Part shown: one piece after another, positions 60,373 through 64,000 of the stretch
Layout: each line of letters begins with the position of its first letter
How positions within the stretch are numbered: the stretch's first letter is position 1
Assembly: GCA_035652815.1 (NCBI GenBank)
Contig: DASRDB010000014.1
Span: forward strand, 62,001 to 126,000
Source: DASRDB01 sp035652815
GTDB lineage: Bacteria > Chloroflexota > Ktedonobacteria > Ktedonobacterales > Ktedonobacteraceae
Length of the DNA stretch: 64,000 nucleotides
Direction of reading: 5' to 3'
Translations under genes and position numbers: made by a program
The notes under the pieces: model-generated
What the model was told of the DNA's origin: nothing
Seen by the model: the letters and a program-made list of their open reading frames with translations, nothing else
Databases searched by the model: none

Positions 60373-61667
60373 ACATACCGGTAGAAACCGCAACGATTAC
60401 CTATCATCGCGTCACCCTGGGAGCCTTGACACACGAGGGGAACGCGCTCGCCGAAATCCTGTTAGAGGGCGAGCCGCGCACAGTAGCGGTTCCGGCTGGC
60501 TTGCCGGGAGAAGAGGTGACAATCGCCGTCGAAATTCCGCCCGTCATTCCGCCGAAGCGGCGCAAGCGGCATTGGAAACCGCGCCCACCGCGCATCTGGA
60601 TCACGGAGATTTCGCGGCCCTCACCCCTGCGCATACAGGCTCCCTGCCCGGTTTTCGGAACCTGCGGCGGCTGCCAGCTACAACACATGCGCTATGATGC
60701 CCAACTCGAGTGGAAACGCGAGATCGTCAGGCAACTGCTACAGGAGATTGGCGGCTTTGAGAACCCACCGCTCCTGAATACAGTGCCCTGCGATATTCCC
60801 TGGCACTACCGCAATCACATGCGTTTCTCGGTCAATCGCGGTGGTCAGCCCGGCCTGACCGCTCGAGGCACCCATCGCGTCCTACCCCTGGTCGCCTGCC
60901 CCATCGCGCACGAGCAGATTAACCGCGTGCTTGGCATTCTCAGTACGGTTCCCAACGAACGCCCGCAGGTACTCATCCGCGCCGGAGCCTCTACGGAACA
61001 GGTGCTGATTCAGCCTGCCCCGCGACCCGAGGTGGCGCAACAACTGAGCGAGGCAGGCATCGACCTGCATACCGAGACGATGGAAGAACAGCTAGGCGGA
61101 AAGACGTTCCGCATTCGCCCCAGTTCGTTTTTCCAGACCAACACCGCCCAGGCCGAGAAAATGATGCAGATGGTTCTCGCGGGCCTGTTAGAAGAAAATC
61201 AGGATGCAGGCGCGCTCACAGTCATCGATGCCTACTGCGGCGTTGGCACCTTTGCCCGGATATTAGCCGAACACGTCGGCAAGGTTATCGCTATCGAGGA
61301 GTCGCCAAGCGCCATCAAGGACGCGCAATGGAACCTGCGCGAGGTCTCCAATGTCGAGATACTGAAAGGAAAAGTAGAGGATGTCCTGCCGACGCTGGCA
61401 ATGCCCGTTGATGGACTTGTCATCGACCCGCCACGCGCAGGCTGCCAGCAATCTGTTCTCGAAACGCTGGTCAAACATCCTGCACAGCGCATCGTCTACG
61501 TCTCCTGCGACCCCTCGACGCTGGCTCGCGACCTGCATATCCTTTGCCATACCTATCCCGTGTATCGCCTGCGTTCGGTGCAGCCGCTGGACATGTTTCC
61601 ACAAACCGCGCACATCGAATGCGTTTCGGTACTGGAATTGAAAAAAGAAAACAAGACTCCGAACTAA
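60369..61667 (+). CDS. RlmD/RumA-type 23S rRNA (uracil-C5) methyltransferase
   Basis: A 432-residue class I methyltransferase of the TrmA/RlmD family. A TRAM-like N-terminal domain is followed by a 4Fe-4S cluster (CPVFGTCGGCQLQH near residues 94-105, plus a fourth Cys in LVACPIAHEQ). The SAM domain has VIDAYCGVGTFARILAEHVG, and the catalytic Cys is in YVSCDPSTLARDL (about 379), with FPQTAHIECVSVLELK at the end. It probably makes m5U in 23S rRNA or tRNA. It overlaps the TPR gene stop by four bases. Confidence 0.92.
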   Translation: MNIPVETATITYHRVTLGALTHEGNALAEILLEGEPRTVAVPAGLPGEEVTIAVEIPPVIPPKRRKRHWKPRPPRIWITEISRPSPLRIQAPCPVFGTCGGCQLQHMRYDAQLEWKREIVRQLLQEIGGFENPPLLNTVPCDIPWHYRNHMRFSVNRGGQPGLTARGTHRVLPLVACPIAHEQINRVLGILSTVPNERPQVLIRAGASTEQVLIQPAPRPEVAQQLSEAGIDLHTETMEEQLGGKTFRIRPSSFFQTNTAQAEKMMQMVLAGLLEENQDAGALTVIDAYCGVGTFARILAEHVGKVIAIEESPSAIKDAQWNLREVSNVEILKGKVEDVLPTLAMPVDGLVIDPPRAGCQQSVLETLVKHPAQRIVYVSCDPSTLARDLHILCHTYPVYRLRSVQPLDMFPQTAHIECVSVLELKKENKTPN

Positions 61668-61733
61668 CAAAAGCGATGACACCCGCAAGGGATGCCACTA
61701 CACATTAACCTATATAAGAAGAGAAAACGACAT

Positions 61734-62396
61734 ATGACTTTCATGCCACCATTATTACTGGCTTCGGCCTCGCCGCGCCGCCGCCAGCTACTACGCCTGC
61801 CAGGCCTCGATTTTACGGTGACGACTTCATCGGCGGACGAGGACGAAATGGAGGGTAATTATCGCGGCCCCATCGAAGGGCTGGCCGAATGGCTGGCAAA
61901 ACATAAGGTTGGAGCCGCCTTGAGGCTGCCCGAAGCCGAGGACCGCATCGTAATCGGCGCGGACACTACCGTCCTTTTGCACAGCGAAACACTGGGCAAG
62001 CCACGTGACAAACAGCACGCCCGCCAACTGTTGCTCGCTCTCAGAGGTCGCTGGCACCACGTCGTCACAGGAGTAGCCGTGAGCGGCTATGTTGATGGCA
62101 AGCGCAAAATGGTCAGCGCAAGCTGTATCACGCCTGTGTTGATGCGCAACTACAGCGAAGAGGAAATCGCGGCCTATATTGCTACCGGCGACCCACTCGA
62201 CAAGGCCGGAGCTTACGGCATCCAACACCCCTCTTTCCAGCCCACCGAGCGTATCGACGGCTGCTACCTGAATGTCGTAGGGCTGCCCATGTGCGTGCTG
62301 GTTGACCTGCTTGCCGAGTTCAACGTCTATCCTGGAAAGCAGGGCAACAACGTCGAGCAAGGCCCCTGTCCCTGGTCGGAGCGATGCCGGATTTAA
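61734..62396 (+). CDS. maf: Maf-type nucleoside triphosphate pyrophosphatase
   Basis: A 220-residue Maf protein that removes non-canonical or excess nucleotides (dTTP/UTP or m5UTP type). Motifs: LLASASPRRRQLLRLPG at the start, the catalytic Asp/Glu region IGADTTVLL and LGKPRDKQHARQLL, VTGVAVSG and GAYGIQHP. The ATG at 61734 has AAGAAGAG upstream. It overlaps gluQ by 13 bases. Confidence 0.94.
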   Translation: MTFMPPLLLASASPRRRQLLRLPGLDFTVTTSSADEDEMEGNYRGPIEGLAEWLAKHKVGAALRLPEAEDRIVIGADTTVLLHSETLGKPRDKQHARQLLLALRGRWHHVVTGVAVSGYVDGKRKMVSASCITPVLMRNYSEEEIAAYIATGDPLDKAGAYGIQHPSFQPTERIDGCYLNVVGLPMCVLVDLLAEFNVYPGKQGNNVEQGPCPWSERCRI

Positions 62397-63349
62397 GTGT
62401 GTCAGTACGAGGAAGATACGCCCCCAGCCCGACCGGAGACCTCCACCTGGGCAACCTGCGCACCGCCCTGCTCGCCTGGCTCTTTGCCAGATGCAAGAAG
62501 GGACAGTTTGTCCTGCGTGTCGAAGACCTGGATCGTCCTCGTGTGCGCCCTGGAGCAACCACTCGTATGCTCTCAGATCTGCGCTGGCTTGGCCTGAATT
62601 GGGACGAAGGCCCCGATATTGGCGGCCCATATGCACCCTACACACAAAGCGAGCGACAGGAAATCTACCAAACCTACCTGCGCAGGCTGATGGACGAAGG
62701 GCGGGTCTATCCCTGCTATTGCAGCCGCGCCGACATCGCCCGAGCCGCCAGCGCGCCCCATGGAGAGGAAGGGCCGCGCTATCCAGGCACCTGTCGCACC
62801 CTCACAGAAGCTCAACGCCGCCAACGCGAGGCAAGCGGTCGCCGCCCCTCGCTGCGCTTTCGCGTCGATGACGAGCGCGTAGTCGAGTTTACCGATCTCA
62901 TCGCCGGAACACAAAAACAACATGTCCAGCACGCGGTAGGCGACTTCATCCTCTACCGCTCTGATGGCATCTTCGCCTATCAATTCGCGGTGGTGGTAGA
63001 CGACGGCCTGATGCATATCAACCAGGTGGTGCGCGGTGCTGACCTGCTCTCCTCAACAGCGCGGCAGATTCTCCTGTTCGAGGCCCTGGGCTTTCCCGCT
63101 CCCACCTTCGCCCACGTCCCGCTTATGCTCGACACCGAAGGCAAACGCCTCTCAAAGCGCATCGAAAGCGCAGGACTACAACCACTCCGCGCCGCCAGAG
63201 CAACGCCCGAACAGGTCGTAGGGCAACTCGCCGCAGACTGCGGGCTGGTGGAAAAAGGAACGCATATCAGCGCGAGGGATTTAGATGAAATGTACGCGGG
63301 GAAATTTGATAGCTTGCTATCTGTCCTTAAAGGAACGCAAGGAATGTAG
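62384..63349 (+). CDS. gluQ: Glutamyl-Q tRNA(Asp) synthetase
   Basis: A 321-residue truncated glutamyl-tRNA synthetase paralogue that glutamylates queuosine in tRNA(Asp) instead of the 3' end. It has the class I HIGH motif as HLGN (PSPTGDLHLGNLRTALLAW) and a KMSKS-type KRLSK (TEGKRLSKRIES), but lacks the anticodon-binding domain. Zinc ligands are visible in YPCYCSRADI and PGTC. It overlaps maf. Confidence 0.93.
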   Translation: MPDLSVSVRGRYAPSPTGDLHLGNLRTALLAWLFARCKKGQFVLRVEDLDRPRVRPGATTRMLSDLRWLGLNWDEGPDIGGPYAPYTQSERQEIYQTYLRRLMDEGRVYPCYCSRADIARAASAPHGEEGPRYPGTCRTLTEAQRRQREASGRRPSLRFRVDDERVVEFTDLIAGTQKQHVQHAVGDFILYRSDGIFAYQFAVVVDDGLMHINQVVRGADLLSSTARQILLFEALGFPAPTFAHVPLMLDTEGKRLSKRIESAGLQPLRAARATPEQVVGQLAADCGLVEKGTHISARDLDEMYAGKFDSLLSVLKGTQGM

Positions 63350-63530
63350 GGACGCGAGAATGAAGGTTGACTATCCTATCCGGCAATGCCTTTTCTGTCA
63401 TGCTGAGCGCAGCGAAGCATCTCCGGTCTCGATACGTGAATAGCCCGGCACACGAGATGCTTCGCTGCGCTCAGCATGACAGGCTAACCTGGCCGATCTT
63501 ACACGTCAAACTTCATCCTCGCGCCCCTAC
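63346..63530. mobile_element. MITE copy 10
   Basis: Outer ends GTAGGGACGCGA (63346-) and CGCGCCCCTAC (to 63530), core 63396-63481 with the same GCTGAGC/GCTCAGC change in both arms as the 39625 copy. It overlaps the last bases of gluQ. Confidence 0.8.
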
Positions 63531-63534
63531 AAAA

Positions 63535-63780
63535 TTAACTGTTATCCGAGTTCTCGCTACGCATCTTATTCAGTTGATCTTCATAAGTGCGCAGACGGGT
63601 TGAGGCCAATTCGTGGTCGAGTTGCGCTTTGGCGATCTTCATTTGCGCCCTTTGTACATCCCGCCGGGCCTGCTCGATCTTGAGCATCATCTTGGTCTGC
63701 CGCTTGATCTGCTTCCTGCGCTGCTTTTCTAACTGCTGCGGTGAAAGCGAAGGGACATTTTCGGTAAATGCTTGTGCCAT
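63535..63780 (-). CDS. Small coiled-coil protein
   Basis: An 81-residue basic protein. From residue about 15 it is a continuous coiled coil (QQLEKQRRKQIKRQTKMML, ARRDVQRAQMKIAKAQLDHE). AGGAGGAGAA precedes the ATG. No family recognised. Confidence 0.7.
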   Translation of the reverse strand: MAQAFTENVPSLSPQQLEKQRRKQIKRQTKMMLKIEQARRDVQRAQMKIAKAQLDHELASTRLRTYEDQLNKMRSENSDNS

Positions 63781-63973
63781 GCTCTTCTCCTCCTGTTGTT
63801 ACACAAACGCCCTTTGAGAAAGGACATACTCAAAAGAATAGGTCTATCCTACAACACGGGCAGCACGCACAATTAGCCTCAAAGGGGAGCGCGAGATAGA
63901 CCTGGAAGACAGCTATGATATAATGCACAAGTATTCTGAAAAACAAACCACGAACATATAACATGGTGTTACA
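63781..63973. promoter_or_regulatory. Divergent intergenic region with extended -10 promoter
   Basis: The TGATATAAT element at 63916-63924 (TATAAT 63919-63924) is a consensus extended -10 for the rightward partial gene, 50 bases before its ATG. The -35 is weak. Confidence 0.55.
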
Positions 63974-64000
63974 ATGACCGATATTGTACTGCGTATCTTA
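63974..64000 (+). CDS. Start of a gene cut by the window edge
   Basis: ATG at 63974 opens a frame (MTDIVLRIL) that runs off the window. A promoter is 50 bases upstream. Only nine residues are visible, so no identification is possible; the ribosome-binding site is poor. Confidence 0.35.

Noticed and set aside
1..64000. tRNA, rRNA, integrase and attachment-site candidates
   Set aside because: I looked for T-loop GTTCRA motifs with paired acceptor stems, integrase catalytic motifs and long direct repeats flanking the phage region, and found nothing I could support by eye.

Overview
The window is a chromosomal segment of a moderately GC-rich bacterium, most likely a Ktedonobacteria-like Chloroflexota (inference). 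The gene content fits that group: an RpoD-type sigma factor, an EtfAB/acyl-CoA dehydrogenase system with a fused menaquinone-reducing iron-sulfur protein, HerA/NurA, several Thr/Pro-rich single-span membrane proteins, and many dispersed hairpin repeats. No rRNA or tRNA gene was recognised.

Layout. 1-6311: zinc-ribbon membrane protein (cut by the edge), RpoD-like sigma factor, moaC, and a c-di-GMP enzyme with an amino-acid-permease-like membrane part. 6428-20254: a phage-derived structural locus of two blocks facing each other. The rightward block holds a protease-capsid fusion and virion proteins; the leftward block holds a portal and small proteins. Each has a strong promoter, and two XRE regulators lie at the right end. 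The capsid gene is interrupted near its 3' end by a 244-nt group I intron (9212-9455). No terminase, integrase or tape measure was seen. 20400-22600: relics and a toxin-immunity pair (membrane-anchored deaminase-like toxin; SUKH/SMI1 protein with a homopolymer frameshift), a decayed CRISPR repeat with leader, and an acyl-CoA dehydrogenase fragment.

22746-35112: a 48-repeat CRISPR array read leftward from a leader at its right end, then cas2, cas1, cas4, herA, nurA, an ImmA/IrrE-like protease, a HTH-like protein, a sigma factor and a solitary DNA methyltransferase, all on the minus strand. No interference (effector) genes are in the window. 35333-45639: acyl-CoA dehydrogenase, methyltransferase plus PRPP synthetase, an Ntn-hydrolase, an exported barrel protein, and the etfB-etfA ... 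etfD electron-transfer set, split by a vapBC module and a MITE.

45694-49422: a visibly AT-richer minus-strand cluster with a LuxR-type regulator, a MauE-like membrane protein, a TlpA/MauD-like thioredoxin and a small Tat-exported 12-cysteine protein. It resembles a miniature of the methylamine dehydrogenase light-chain maturation system. 49697-64000: mostly housekeeping genes on the plus strand (aldo/keto reductase, CCA-adding-type enzyme, NAD kinase, RecN, GNAT, glycosyltransferase-like membrane protein, TPR protein, RlmD, Maf, GluQRS). Ten copies or half-copies of one MITE family and several other hairpin repeats are scattered throughout.
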